From DASUPK01 sp963744105 (GTDB taxonomy: Bacteria > Actinomycetota > Thermoleophilia > Solirubrobacterales > 70-9): DNA of 64,000 nucleotides. The stretch is taken from the NCBI GenBank assembly GCA_963744105.1, contig CAVUSJ010000006.1, positions 1-64,000 of the forward strand, read 5' to 3'. The translations under genes were made by a program, and so were the position numbers. The notes below the pieces were generated by a model, which was given only the letters and a program-made list of their open reading frames with translations, had not been told where the DNA came from and did no database searches. Positions 1 to 6,543 of this stretch are shown here, piece by piece. Numbering within the stretch: position 1 is the first letter of the stretch; every line of letters begins with the position of its first letter.

Positions 1-12
1 GAAAGCAGCGGT
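1..12 (+). repeat. Truncated palindromic repeat (right arm)
   Basis: The window opens inside a copy of the palindrome described at 4456-4483. Base 1 is the last G of the GCATGG spacer and 2-12 is the right arm AAAGCAGCGGT. The left half lies outside the window. Confidence 0.7.
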
Positions 13-146
13 CTTCGATCTTCGAGCATCGTTTGCGTTCGGCCGTTGCAATCGGCAAATTGGCCAGGACGAGTTGAGCGCCTCCGGATCTGTTAGCTTC
101 GAGCGGACCCCACTCTGGGGCCGGTTCGGCAAGCAAGGGGCCAGAT

Positions 147-1004
147 ATGTTCGGGCGCGGCTTTGGATCAGATTGCATCCGCCGTCGATGGTTGGCGCTG
201 GCAATTGGGTTGATCGGGGTCGGGGCGATAGCTGCACCCGCCCCGGCGATTGCAGCGGTCGAGTCCCAGACGATTACGGCCACCGTCACGCCGGCCACGC
301 AGGGCCAGACCGCTTTCGGGGGTGTAAGCCTGAGCCTGGCCGAGGACGAGATCTACACCAGCACCTTTTCGCCGACGCTGACCCAGATGGTGTTTCACCT
401 GGACAACGATCTGGCAATCGACACCACCGGTCTGTCCCAATGCCCAACCGCATCAATCGCCAACCAGACGACGGCGAGCGCCATCGCCGCCTGCCCGGGA
501 TCTGTGGTCGGGTCCGGCAGCTCACAGTGGTGGCCCGGGCCGCTCCAGGGTGTCATCACGGTGTTCAACGGAGAGCCGTCCGGGGGCGAGCCCACCGTCA
601 TCCTGCACGACTCGATCGCCAACGACACAATCGATTTGGCGATCGTCGGGGAGGTGGCGCCGTCCACCATGGGCGGTGACTTCGGCGTGCAGATCACCTT
701 TCACATACCCCCAATCGGGATCGCCACCACCCATCTCGACTTCACCCTCAACAACCTGGCGCCAGCAGTGGGCCACCACTACCTGAGTGCTCGCTGCAAC
801 GACTCGGACCTCCTCTGGAACTTCGCGGGCGACTTCAGCTTTTCCGACGCCAGCACGAAGTCCGCGACGACCGCTCAAACATGCCAGGTGCTTTCCGGAG
901 CGAGCACGGGCCAGCAGGCCGCCGCGCTCAAGAAGTGCAAGAAGGCGCGGTCAGCGAAGAAGCGCAGGAAGTGCCGCAAGCGGGCGAACCGGCTTCCGGT
1001 TTAG
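147..1004 (+). CDS. Secreted protein with basic Cys/Lys tail
   Basis: Predicted exported protein of 285 aa that I do not recognise as a named family. The ATG follows an AAGGGG stretch. Residues 1-37 look like a signal peptide: a basic start (RRR at 12-14), a hydrophobic core LALAIGLIGVGAIA, and an Ala-rich cleavage region. The mature part is rich in Thr, Ser and Gly and looks beta-type. The last 25 residues are strongly basic with interspersed Cys (KKCKK and RKCRKR). The gene at 5169-5900 ends in a comparable tail, so the tail may bind the cell wall or an acidic polymer; that is inference. The stop codon lies 2 bp before a palindromic repeat. Function unknown. Confidence 0.75.
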   Translation: MFGRGFGSDCIRRRWLALAIGLIGVGAIAAPAPAIAAVESQTITATVTPATQGQTAFGGVSLSLAEDEIYTSTFSPTLTQMVFHLDNDLAIDTTGLSQCPTASIANQTTASAIAACPGSVVGSGSSQWWPGPLQGVITVFNGEPSGGEPTVILHDSIANDTIDLAIVGEVAPSTMGGDFGVQITFHIPPIGIATTHLDFTLNNLAPAVGHHYLSARCNDSDLLWNFAGDFSFSDASTKSATTAQTCQVLSGASTGQQAAALKKCKKARSAKKRRKCRKRANRLPV

Positions 1005-1006
1005 CG

Positions 1007-1059
1007 GCTACTGCTTTGGACGAAAAGCAGCGGTACTGCTTTGCATGGAAAGCGGCGGT
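1007..1059 (+). repeat. Double palindromic repeat, copy 2
   Basis: Two overlapping palindromes share the arms CTGCTTT and AAAGCAG. The first has spacer GGACGA (1018-1023) and the second has spacer GCATGG (1043-1048), 25 bp apart. Right arms are AAAGCAGCGGT (1024-1034) and AAAGCGGCGGT (1049-1059). It lies directly after the secreted-protein gene and has no T-tract, so it is not a standard terminator. Confidence 0.85.
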
Positions 1060-1102
1060 TTCCGCGAGATACTGGGCGGGCGATGTCGCAGGAGAACGCT
1101 CC

Positions 1103-1183
1103 TCAGTTGTCGCGGCGGCGCATGCGCGGCATGGCCAGCCCGATGAGGAAGCCGAGCAGCCCTGAGATGAGGAGCGCCACCAC
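1103..1183 (-). CDS. Tiny membrane ORF or gene remnant
   Basis: A 26-codon minus-strand frame starts at tandem GTG codons (1183-1181 and 1180-1178). It encodes one strongly hydrophobic segment, VALLISGLLGFLIGLAM, followed by a basic end, RMRRRD. The frame is open upstream only to a TAG around 1220, and no ribosome-binding site is visible. It reads like the C-terminal membrane helix of a lost protein. It could equally be a very small membrane protein or chance. The neighbouring region is repeat-rich, which favours a remnant. Confidence 0.25.
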   Translation of the reverse strand: MVALLISGLLGFLIGLAMPRMRRRDN

Positions 1184-1291
1184 GAGCGGAGCCTGACCTG
1201 TCCCTCTATCGGCGCGACCCTAGCACCGCCCATCGAAGGCTGAATGAATAGGGTTGCGCTTAGCGCACGGCAGCGACCAAGGGAGCCAAAT

Positions 1292-1477
1292 ATGCCACTT
1301 GCGATCAGCAGCGGACTAGGGATCGGTTTCGGTGTCCTCTACTTCATCTTGCTCGTGACCCTGGGCATCATGTCCATCCGGAAGGGGCACTGGGTGATGT
1401 TCATCATTGGGATCTTCTTTCCCCTGTTTTGGCTGATCGGGGCTCTGATGCCGCCGCGCCGAGAGGCAGCGGCGTAA
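1292..1477 (+). CDS. Small two-helix membrane protein
   Basis: A 61-aa protein of unknown function. I chose the ATG at 1292 because GGGAG lies 6-10 bases upstream; a longer frame begins at 1244 but adds only polar residues. Two hydrophobic segments (about residues 7-24 and 30-48) are separated by a short basic loop, SIRKGH, and the tail is PPRREAAA. The layout resembles small actinobacterial membrane proteins of no known role. It lies between a palindromic repeat and a SnoaL fragment in a region where gene order looks reshuffled. Confidence 0.6.
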   Translation: MPLAISSGLGIGFGVLYFILLVTLGIMSIRKGHWVMFIIGIFFPLFWLIGALMPPRREAAA

Positions 1478-1553
1478 CCAGCTTCGCCTCGCAATCGGCG
1501 GTTTTCGCGGGGACATCCTGGTCCCGGAGCCCGAGTAGCGCCGCGGGGTCTAC

Positions 1554-1829
1554 TTGGATCAGGGACAGCGGCAGGATTTGGAGCTGAGTCGAGTCCACGT
1601 GGAGGCTGTGGCGATCCTATGGCTCCGGCCCGTCGACGCCGAGTTCATCGACGCCGGGGCCGACAAAGTCTTGCTGCAGTACCGAATGGACCTGAGAGGC
1701 AAGGGAAGCGGCGCAAAGGTTGAGTGGCGACGCTGGTGCGTTGTCGCCATTCAGAAGGGGAGGATCCTCCGCGCCGAGTGGTTCAGTGACCGTGCCGACG
1801 CCCTCGAAGCCGCCGGGCTGTCGGAGTAG
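1554..1829 (+). pseudogene. C-terminal fragment of SnoaL-like protein
   Basis: The translated C-terminal half (FIDAGADKVLLQYR, then RGKGSG, then WFSDRADALEAAGLSE) matches the last two strands and helix of actinobacterial SnoaL/NTF2-like proteins, which are about 130 aa long. Only about 75 family-like residues remain. The N-terminal helices and the EGG-Y-RGH region seen in the intact relative at 2528-2926 are absent. The only available start is a TTG without a ribosome-binding site. The fragment is therefore read as a truncated gene. Related ends recur at 2926 and 5993, and two of the three are followed within about 10 bp by a palindromic repeat. Function of the intact family: small-molecule binding or isomerase-like fold, substrate unknown. 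Confidence 0.6.
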
Positions 1830-1884
1830 GCGATACCTGGGCTATCGCCCTTTTTCAGTCAGGAGGATTGCGTCCACGCCCGGA

Positions 1885-2352
1885 CTAAAAAACAGCAACG
1901 ATCAAGCCGACCACAGCGATGGCGGTAGCAAGCAAGGCGACCGCCAGAGAGAGGGTCGCGAATCTGAGCGGCTCCCAGTCTGGTGCATAGGCTGCTACCC
2001 AGCCCTCCACTTTCGTGGCCACCTGACTAGCCGCTGACTTCTTGTCCTCGGCGGCCTCGACCTCGTCCTCCCCATAAGCCTCGACCTCGTCCTCCCCATA
2101 AGGGTCGAACGGTCGAGTGGACGCCTGGCCTCGCGCCGGTTCTGCTGCACTCGTCCCATTGCCTGATACGGGCCCGAACTCCCTCCTACTGGCCGAGGCG
2201 ATTCGCTCCGGCAATAGGTCGATTGTGGCCACAATCCGCAGGAGCATCTCGTCCACGCGCTCCAGCTCTTTCAGCAGCATCTCGTCCGTGCGCTCCAGCT
2301 CTTGCAGCAGAATCTCGTCCACGTGCTGGTCAGGAGACTGAACGATGGCCAT
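1885..2352 (-). CDS. Coiled-coil protein with C-terminal membrane helix
   Basis: A 155-aa protein of unknown function. Residues about 9-45 are heptad-like, with a near-repeat of the unit ELER(T/V)DEMLL, and probably form a coiled coil. A middle linker carries a tandem duplication of YGEDEVEA and is acidic. The last 25 residues form one hydrophobic helix (LAVALLATAIAVVGLIVAVF) that ends at the C-terminus, as in tail-anchored proteins. The internal repeats are also visible in the DNA (about 2050-2105 and 2255-2325), which suggests recent slippage or duplication. It runs opposite to the neighbouring SnoaL-like genes. Confidence 0.6.
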   Translation of the reverse strand: MAIVQSPDQHVDEILLQELERTDEMLLKELERVDEMLLRIVATIDLLPERIASASRREFGPVSGNGTSAAEPARGQASTRPFDPYGEDEVEAYGEDEVEAAEDKKSAASQVATKVEGWVAAYAPDWEPLRFATLSLAVALLATAIAVVGLIVAVF

Positions 2353-2527
2353 GCGACCACTTACGCTGCTTGCGGTCGTTCACCTGCATGGCGAAACCGC
2401 AGTTGCTTCACCACCCAACTCTCGACGAGGTGGGACTAGGGATTCAACCCAGACCGGGTTATGGATACTCCCAGTCCTGAGCAGCGAGCCGGCGCGTTTG
2501 GAAGCCGCCGAGCTGTGGGAGCAGGCG

Positions 2528-2926
2528 ATGTCGGAGGAGAACGTCGAAACGCTCAGGCGGATAGCGGCGGCTTGGAACCGGCGCGATCTCGATGTGTGGC
2601 TCGGGTTCATGCACCCCGAGATCGAATGGGTTCCGGCGAGGAAGCGGCTCGAGGGCGGCGCGTATCGCGGCCACAGCGGGATGAGGGAATACATGGCGGA
2701 CAGCGATGTCGACGACAGCGGGCTTCTCATGGTGGAAATCGACGAGGTTCGCGATCTGGGCAACGTGGCGGTCGGGCTGGGCCATGTGCAGGGCGAATCC
2801 GCCCGAGGCATCCCGGTCAACACTCAGTACGGGGTGGTGATCGGCTTCCGCGACGGTCTTGCCGTGTCCGGAAGCACGTGGTTCAGCCACGCCGAAGCCC
2901 TCGAAGCCGCCGGGCTGAGGGGGTAG
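2528..2926 (+). CDS. SnoaL-like (NTF2-fold) protein
   Basis: An intact 132-aa protein of the SnoaL/NTF2-like fold. It has an N-terminal helix (NVETLRRIAAAWNRRDLDVW), a conserved strand (HPEIEWVPA), the EGGAYRGHSGMREY segment typical of these proteins, and the C-terminal EALEAAGL end. The start ATG follows GGGAGCAGG. Members bind small hydrophobic or polyketide-like ligands or act as isomerases; no substrate can be inferred here. A longer open frame extends upstream to 2345 but overlaps the opposite-strand gene, so the internal ATG is preferred. A palindromic repeat begins 5 bp after the stop. Truncated relatives lie on both sides. Confidence 0.75.
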   Translation: MSEENVETLRRIAAAWNRRDLDVWLGFMHPEIEWVPARKRLEGGAYRGHSGMREYMADSDVDDSGLLMVEIDEVRDLGNVAVGLGHVQGESARGIPVNTQYGVVIGFRDGLAVSGSTWFSHAEALEAAGLRG

Positions 2927-2931
2927 TCAGA

Positions 2932-2982
2932 AGTAGCGCTTTGGACGAGAAGCGGCTATCGCTTTGCATGGAAAGCAGCGGT
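2932..2982 (+). repeat. Double palindromic repeat, copy 3
   Basis: Same arrangement and orientation as the copy at 1007-1059: spacers GGACGA (2943-2948) and GCATGG (2966-2971), here 23 bp apart. The last right arm is AAAGCAGCGGT (2972-2982). The first palindrome is partly decayed (GAAGCGG instead of AAAGCAG). Confidence 0.85.
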
Positions 2983-3045
2983 CACGATTCACCCGGTCGG
3001 GGTGATGGATCCGGAGGGTTGCTGCGGTTCACTGCTGGGTTGACG

Positions 3046-3873
3046 ATGACCCCGCAAGCTGATGCACCGTCCCCGAGCGCGCCGGGCCCGATCGCCCTCT
3101 ACGAGCAGAGCGTGATCGAGCGCATCCGGGACTTCGACGACCCACATCAGGAGTGGCGGCGACTGTTTTCCGAGCTGCTTGGCACCTTCTTCTTGGTGCT
3201 GGTCGCTGCGGGCGGCGGGATGATGGGCCACGCCTTCCCGGGCCAGGTCAGCCACACGGCCGCGGTCGTCGCACCGGGTCTGATGGTGATGGCGATCATC
3301 CTCTTCATGGGCAAGGTCTCGGGGGCGCATCTGAACCCGGCGGTGAGCATCGCCTTCGCCTTGCGCCGTGACTTCCCCTGGCGTCGGGTCCCGGGCTACA
3401 TCGTCGTGCAGCTGATCGGGGCCACGCTCGCCGCCCTCTTCCTGCACGCCGTCATCGATGTCTCGGCGACCTTCGGAGCCAACTACCCCGCCGATGGCTA
3501 CTCGGCGATGTCCGCCTTCTGGATGGAGATGGTTCTGACCGTGGGCCTGGTCAGCGTGATCCTCGGCGTCTCCTCCGGCGCCCAGAACGTCGGCATCATC
3601 GCCGCCCTCGGGGTCGGCGCCTACATCGCCCTGGCCGGGCTCTGGGGCAGCCCGATCTCGGGCGCTTCGATGAACCCGGCCCGCACCTTTGGACCCGACC
3701 TGGTCGGCACCGATTTCACCAGCTACTGGGTCTACATCGCCGGGCCGATAGCCGGCGCGGCGGTGGCAGCCGTGATCGCCTTCGTCCTGCGCGGCCCTGG
3801 TGGCGGCAGGTCAGGTTCGGCCGCTGCGCAGGGTGGCCTGTTCACGGAGGTCGACGAACCGAGAAAGTCTTGA
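3046..3873 (+). CDS. Aquaporin / MIP-family channel
   Basis: A 275-aa membrane channel for water or small neutral solutes. It shows the two half-helix motifs of the MIP family: NPAVS in the first repeat (after SGAHL) and NPART in the second (after SGASM), with six hydrophobic segments between about residues 40 and 260. A polar N-terminal extension of about 38 residues precedes the first helix. The ATG at 3046 is the first in-frame ATG of the family-like part; the frame runs much further upstream but through a different gene. Water versus glycerol selectivity cannot be told reliably from the sequence alone. It is preceded by a palindromic repeat and is not in an obvious operon. Confidence 0.9.
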   Translation: MTPQADAPSPSAPGPIALYEQSVIERIRDFDDPHQEWRRLFSELLGTFFLVLVAAGGGMMGHAFPGQVSHTAAVVAPGLMVMAIILFMGKVSGAHLNPAVSIAFALRRDFPWRRVPGYIVVQLIGATLAALFLHAVIDVSATFGANYPADGYSAMSAFWMEMVLTVGLVSVILGVSSGAQNVGIIAALGVGAYIALAGLWGSPISGASMNPARTFGPDLVGTDFTSYWVYIAGPIAGAAVAAVIAFVLRGPGGGRSGSAAAQGGLFTEVDEPRKS

Positions 3874-3899
3874 CGCCCACCACAGCGCGCGAGTCACGC

Positions 3900-4151
3900 C
3901 TACCGCGTCAAAAGATCCGACCGTCGGAGTGGCTTGCCGCGCCTGTCGGTGACGTGGTCTCGCCAGTCCGGGTCGATCTTGTCGAGCATCGGGTCGAGGG
4001 CGCTGACGTAGACACCCTTCCCATGGAGGTGGTAGCGACGTGTGCCGTCGTCGACGACCCGTTCAGGCTGCACCTCTGTTTGCTTCTCAAGCTTGTCGAG
4101 GATCTCGCGTCCTCGGTCATCCTCGGGACGCAGTGCGATCACCACAGCCAT
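3900..4151 (-). CDS. Small hypothetical protein
   Basis: An 83-aa soluble, charged protein not recognised. Distinctive parts are ALRPEDDRGREILDKLEK near the start and RRYHLHGKGVYVSALDPML in the middle. Support for a real gene: the start codon at 4151-4149 is preceded, at a distance of six bases, by TAGACT (4163-4158). This is the same spacing seen before many other genes in this window and implies a leaderless transcript. It converges on the aquaporin gene, leaving only 26 bp between the stops. Confidence 0.55.
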   Translation of the reverse strand: MAVVIALRPEDDRGREILDKLEKQTEVQPERVVDDGTRRYHLHGKGVYVSALDPMLDKIDPDWRDHVTDRRGKPLRRSDLLTR

Positions 4152-4157
4152 TGGCGC

Positions 4158-4163
4158 AGTCTA
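4158..4163 (-). promoter_or_regulatory. -10-like hexamer of leaderless gene
   Basis: TAGACT on the minus strand, six bases before the ATG of the 83-aa gene. It fits the TANNNT pattern found before many genes here. No clear -35 is visible. Confidence 0.4.
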
Positions 4164-4198
4164 GTTCTGAGAACCTGAGTCCAATCTGACCAGGTGGG

Positions 4199-4220
4199 AA
4201 TTGGGCGCTATTGCCCAATT
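4199..4220 (-). terminator. Hairpin after small minus-strand ORF
   Basis: Perfect 8-bp arms, AATTGGGC and GCCCAATT, enclose a 6-base loop. It lies 3 bp downstream of the stop of the 67-aa minus-strand frame. There is no T-tract on either side, so termination is possible but unproven. Confidence 0.4.
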
Positions 4221-4223
4221 ACG

Positions 4224-4427
4224 TCAGCCCACTCCAGGGCGTTGGACCTTCGCCCTCTCCACGGTCACCGGGTCCAGTCCCGCCGCAATCCTCTCGGCTA
4301 ACTCTGAGGCATCCGCTGCCTTCTCATCGGTCGGGGCAGTGAGGGCGAGGACCAGGGCTTGGGTGAGGGCTTCTCGCTGCTCGAGCTTGTCCAAATCAAG
4401 TGCCAACTTTGGCACTGGTATCCGCAA
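4224..4427 (-). CDS. Small helical protein, doubtful
   Basis: A 67-aa frame of unknown function, mainly predicted helix, with LDKLEQREALTQALVLAL followed by an Ala/Glu-rich stretch. The only starts are TTG at 4427 and GTG at 4415; neither has a ribosome-binding site or a well-placed TANNNT hexamer. The GTG option overlaps a small palindrome (GTGCCAA and TTGGCAC around CT, 4400-4415). A hairpin follows the stop. The composition is protein-like, but the start evidence is poor. Confidence 0.35.
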   Translation of the reverse strand: MRIPVPKLALDLDKLEQREALTQALVLALTAPTDEKAADASELAERIAAGLDPVTVERAKVQRPGVG

Positions 4428-4455
4428 GGGGTGACGTCTCAGCGGCTCTCAGGGA

Positions 4456-4483
4456 ACCGCTGCTTTGCATGGAAAGCAGCGGT
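4456..4483 (+). repeat. Perfect palindromic repeat, 11-6-11 layout, copy 4
   Basis: Left arm ACCGCTGCTTT (4456-4466), spacer GCATGG (4467-4472), right arm AAAGCAGCGGT (4473-4483). The arms are perfect inverted repeats. The 28-bp layout of two 11-bp arms around six bases is that of Xer/dif recombination sites, although the arm sequence does not resemble known dif sites. This copy contains only the GCATGG palindrome. Confidence 0.9.
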
Positions 4484-4590
4484 CTGGCCCGGGAGCCTCT
4501 GGTCTAGGAGACTTGCTTCTCGCGCGAGCGGGAGCACGTTGGTGGCGGCGCGCTCCCGCTCGCTGCACCTAGTCGGGCTGCGACTCCACG

Positions 4591-4899
4591 CTAGCCAGCG
4601 GCCATTGCCGCCTGGGCCTCAGCCAGCTTCGCCCGCAACGTGGTCAGACCCTCCTTGAACTCGAGCAAGGGCCGCACCTCCCAGGTGACCATTCCAAACA
4701 GCGGGTAATCGGCCATCAGGTCGAGGGCCTCGCCATGGGAATCGGCGTTCGCGATGCTGAAGCCGCCGCCCTCGAGGTATCCGTAGGTGCAGTCGAAGGT
4801 GCCGTCCTCATTCTTTCCCTCGAGCCATTCGATCGCGCTGTCGAGCTGTTCGGGCGTTGGAGGCATCGGACCGGGTGTGGCGCTGATGAAGTACTTCAT
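4591..4899 (-). CDS. Muconolactone-isomerase-like dimeric barrel protein
   Basis: A 102-aa protein resembling the muconolactone delta-isomerase / YciI-like ferredoxin-fold family: MKYFISATPGP at the start, then a helix (PEQLDSAIEWLEG), a strand with YGYLEGGGFSIANADSH, and YPLFGMVTWEVRPLLEF before a C-terminal helix. In that family the dimeric barrel isomerises lactones or acts as a small-molecule enzyme; the substrate here is unknown. The ATG is preceded by GGAGGAG at about 6 bases, one of the better ribosome-binding sites in the region. It stands alone on the minus strand between two palindromic repeats. Confidence 0.65.
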   Translation of the reverse strand: MKYFISATPGPMPPTPEQLDSAIEWLEGKNEDGTFDCTYGYLEGGGFSIANADSHGEALDLMADYPLFGMVTWEVRPLLEFKEGLTTLRAKLAEAQAAMAAG

Positions 4900-4987
4900 C
4901 TCACTCCTCCGTTTCTTAAGTCCCCCACTGGCGAGTATTCCACCCTGTCCGCACTGGCCAGGTTCCGATCCCGTGAATGGCTGTCGG

Positions 4988-5040
4988 AGTAGTGCTTTGG
5001 ACGAAAAGCAGCAGTCCCGCTTTGCATGGAAAGCAGTAGT
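4988..5040 (+). repeat. Double palindromic repeat, copy 5
   Basis: Spacers GGACGA (4999-5004) and GCATGG (5024-5029), 25 bp apart, same orientation as the other copies. It is preceded by CTGTCGGAGTAG (4981-4992), identical to the last codons of the SnoaL fragment that ends at 1829. This hints that the repeat once followed such a gene. Confidence 0.85.
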
Positions 5041-5168
5041 TCGGCGCGGGATGCTGCGTCGGCAAGCGGCCTACCGGCTTCGGGGTAAGGCTGCTGATTG
5101 ACCTTGCGCGTGCGCTAGCCGCGGGTTAGGCTCGCCCCATTCACAGGGAGCAAGTGGAGGGAGATGAA

Positions 5169-5900
5169 ATGGGGAAGCGTGGGATGCGTCGAACTCTGGC
5201 TGGGATCGTCCTGGCCGCGGGATTGCTGTTCGTGCCGAGCGCCTCGGCCGTCGCTGACACGGCGGTCATGGGCAGCACACTGACCGGGACCTTCGACGGC
5301 GGAGTGAGTGGTGCACCGGTGCTCAGCGTGCAACTCTCGTACGACCCGGCGACGAGTCCGAACCCGGTCGTTGCCCCGGCGGATGGCACGATCACTGGCT
5401 GGAAGGTGAAGAGCGCCGACGACGGGGCCATCTACACGCTGAAGATCCTGCGGCCGAACGGGCCGGTCAACCTCCAAACCGCCACCACCAGCAACTTCAC
5501 GGGAGTTGCATCCGTGCAGGCCCCGTCCGCCGTGCCAGTCGGGACCGGCGCCACCACGCCGACGGGCGAGATCTTCTCCTACCCGGCATCACTCCCGATC
5601 AGCAAGGGCGACTACGTGGGCGTTGCCCTCGGTGGAGCCGCCGACGGCCTGCCGCAGGCTTTTACGAACGGGGTTACGCAGAACCTCATCGCGAACAATT
5701 TTGCGGGCCAGCCCGCGGACGGCAGTGCGGCGGACCTTCTCGCAGACGAGCAGCACGATCTCTTGCTGCAGGCGACGATCGAATTCACGCCGCTGGGCAG
5801 TCCGGCCGGCACGCCCGGCACGGCCAAGAAGAAGTGCAAGAAAAAGAAGAAGCACCGCGCGGCCGACGCCAAGAAGAAGAAGTGCAAGAAAAAGAAGTGA
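5169..5900 (+). CDS. Secreted protein with Lys/Cys-rich tail
   Basis: A predicted exported protein of 243 aa, family not recognised. The ATG at 5169 is chosen because GGAGGGAG ends about 6 bases upstream. Residues 1-27 form a signal peptide (KRGMRR, then LAGIVLAAGLLFV, then ASA). The mature part is a beta-rich domain with segments such as ITGWKVKSADDGAIYTLKIL and ISKGDYVGVALGGA, which resemble jelly-roll domains of surface proteins. The last 30 residues are almost only Lys with CKKKK motifs. The similar tail at the end of the 147-1004 product suggests a shared wall-binding strategy (inference). A SnoaL-like remnant and a palindromic repeat follow. Confidence 0.75.
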   Translation: MGKRGMRRTLAGIVLAAGLLFVPSASAVADTAVMGSTLTGTFDGGVSGAPVLSVQLSYDPATSPNPVVAPADGTITGWKVKSADDGAIYTLKILRPNGPVNLQTATTSNFTGVASVQAPSAVPVGTGATTPTGEIFSYPASLPISKGDYVGVALGGAADGLPQAFTNGVTQNLIANNFAGQPADGSAADLLADEQHDLLLQATIEFTPLGSPAGTPGTAKKKCKKKKKHRAADAKKKKCKKKK

Positions 5901-5930
5901 CCTGATCGGCGCGCCGGGTGGTCAGCCGGA

Positions 5931-5993
5931 GTGAGGTCCGAGGGCTTCCTTAGCCACGATGAAGCCCTCGAAGCAGCTGGGCTGCAGGAGTAG
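5931..5993 (+). pseudogene. 3' remnant of SnoaL-like gene
   Basis: An in-frame stretch of 20 codons ends in SHDEALEAAGLQE and a TAG. It matches the C-terminal end of the SnoaL-like proteins at 1829 and 2926 at both protein and DNA level. Nothing of the rest of the gene remains; the upstream sequence is the end of the secreted-protein gene. A palindromic repeat starts 8 bp after the stop, the same relation as at 2926-2932. Confidence 0.6.
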
Positions 5994-6000
5994 CCGCATC

Positions 6001-6052
6001 AGTACTGCTTTGGACGAAAAGCAGCGGTTCTGCTTTGCATGGAAGCAGCGAT
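6001..6052 (+). repeat. Double palindromic repeat, copy 6
   Basis: Spacers GGACGA (6012-6017) and GCATGG (6037-6042), 25 bp apart. The first palindrome is complete. The second right arm has lost one A (GGAAGCAGCG). Confidence 0.85.
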
Positions 6053-6061
6053 CCGGCTACA

Positions 6062-6067
6062 TAGCCT
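6062..6067 (+). promoter_or_regulatory. -10-like hexamer of leaderless gene
   Basis: TAGCCT, eight bases before the ATG at 6076. It begins about 10 bp after the preceding palindromic repeat, so the repeat could influence this promoter. Confidence 0.35.
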
Positions 6068-6075
6068 GTGGGCCG

Positions 6076-6450
6076 ATGGACCACCCGGTTCGCCTCGGTG
6101 ATCGGTTTCGCATAACACGTGATGCGGAGCTTCACGTGACCTTTGCCCAGTACGCGCCTGCCCATACCGTTGGCAGCAGGCGGCGGATCCCGAAGGGGAC
6201 CGTCCTGGTGGGTTTCGACCAGCAGCCGGAGGCGTCGGCTTTCAACGGCTATCCCGAGCGGTATGACGAACTGGAGGGCGTTCTAGTCCCCGCGAGCGAG
6301 CGCGAGAGCCCGGGTTACGCCGGGGGGTACGCCGTAACGATGTATTCGGCGGATATCGGAGGCTTGCTTGAACGCATCGAGCCCGCCAATCCACGGCCGA
6401 CCGAGAACCGACTGCCGCGCCTCTCGCGGCTGGGCTCCCGGCCCGACTGA
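6076..6450 (+). CDS. Hypothetical protein
   Basis: A 124-aa soluble protein not recognised. The start ATG lies eight bases after TAGCCT (6062-6067), fitting the leaderless pattern of this genome. The sequence has beta-type segments (RLGDRFRIT, ELHVTFAQY, TVLVGFDQQPEASAFN) and a conserved-looking GGYAVTMYSADIGGLLERI near the end, followed by an Arg/Pro-rich tail. It is the only gene between two palindromic repeats, which gives the unit a cassette-like appearance. Confidence 0.55.
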   Translation: MDHPVRLGDRFRITRDAELHVTFAQYAPAHTVGSRRRIPKGTVLVGFDQQPEASAFNGYPERYDELEGVLVPASERESPGYAGGYAVTMYSADIGGLLERIEPANPRPTENRLPRLSRLGSRPD

Positions 6451-6463
6451 TTAACGACCCGAA

Positions 6464-6491
6464 GCCGCTGCTTTGGACGAAAAGCAGCTAT
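6464..6491 (+). repeat. Palindromic repeat, 11-6-11 layout, copy 7
   Basis: Left arm GCCGCTGCTTT (6464-6474), spacer GGACGA (6475-6480), right arm AAAGCAGCTAT (6481-6491). This is a single GGACGA palindrome. It is the last copy I see; none was noticed from 6500 to 64000. Confidence 0.85.
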
Positions 6492-6497
6492 TCGGCG

Positions 6498-6521
6498 CTG
6501 ACTGGCGAACTGACTGGCGAA
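6498..6521 (+). repeat. 12-bp tandem duplication
   Basis: The unit CTGACTGGCGAA occurs twice in direct tandem just after the last palindromic repeat. Probably a small slippage duplication. Confidence 0.7.
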
Positions 6522-6543
6522 CAGGTGGAAACCGAGAACCGTG

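Noticed and set aside
2461..3045. Long N-terminal extension of the aquaporin frame
   Set aside because: This DNA encodes the SnoaL-like protein in another frame and the palindromic repeat; the extension has no aquaporin similarity.
4400..4415. GTGCCAA/TTGGCAC palindrome as an operator
   Set aside because: It lies inside a doubtful reading frame, has no second copy, and no nearby regulator gene; not enough support.
1007..6491. Palindromic repeats as a CRISPR array
   Set aside because: Copies are 0.4-2 kb apart with genes between them; there are no regular short spacers and no cas genes.
1007..6491. Palindromic repeats as intrinsic terminators
   Set aside because: No T-tract follows any copy, and two copies are not at a gene end on their strand.
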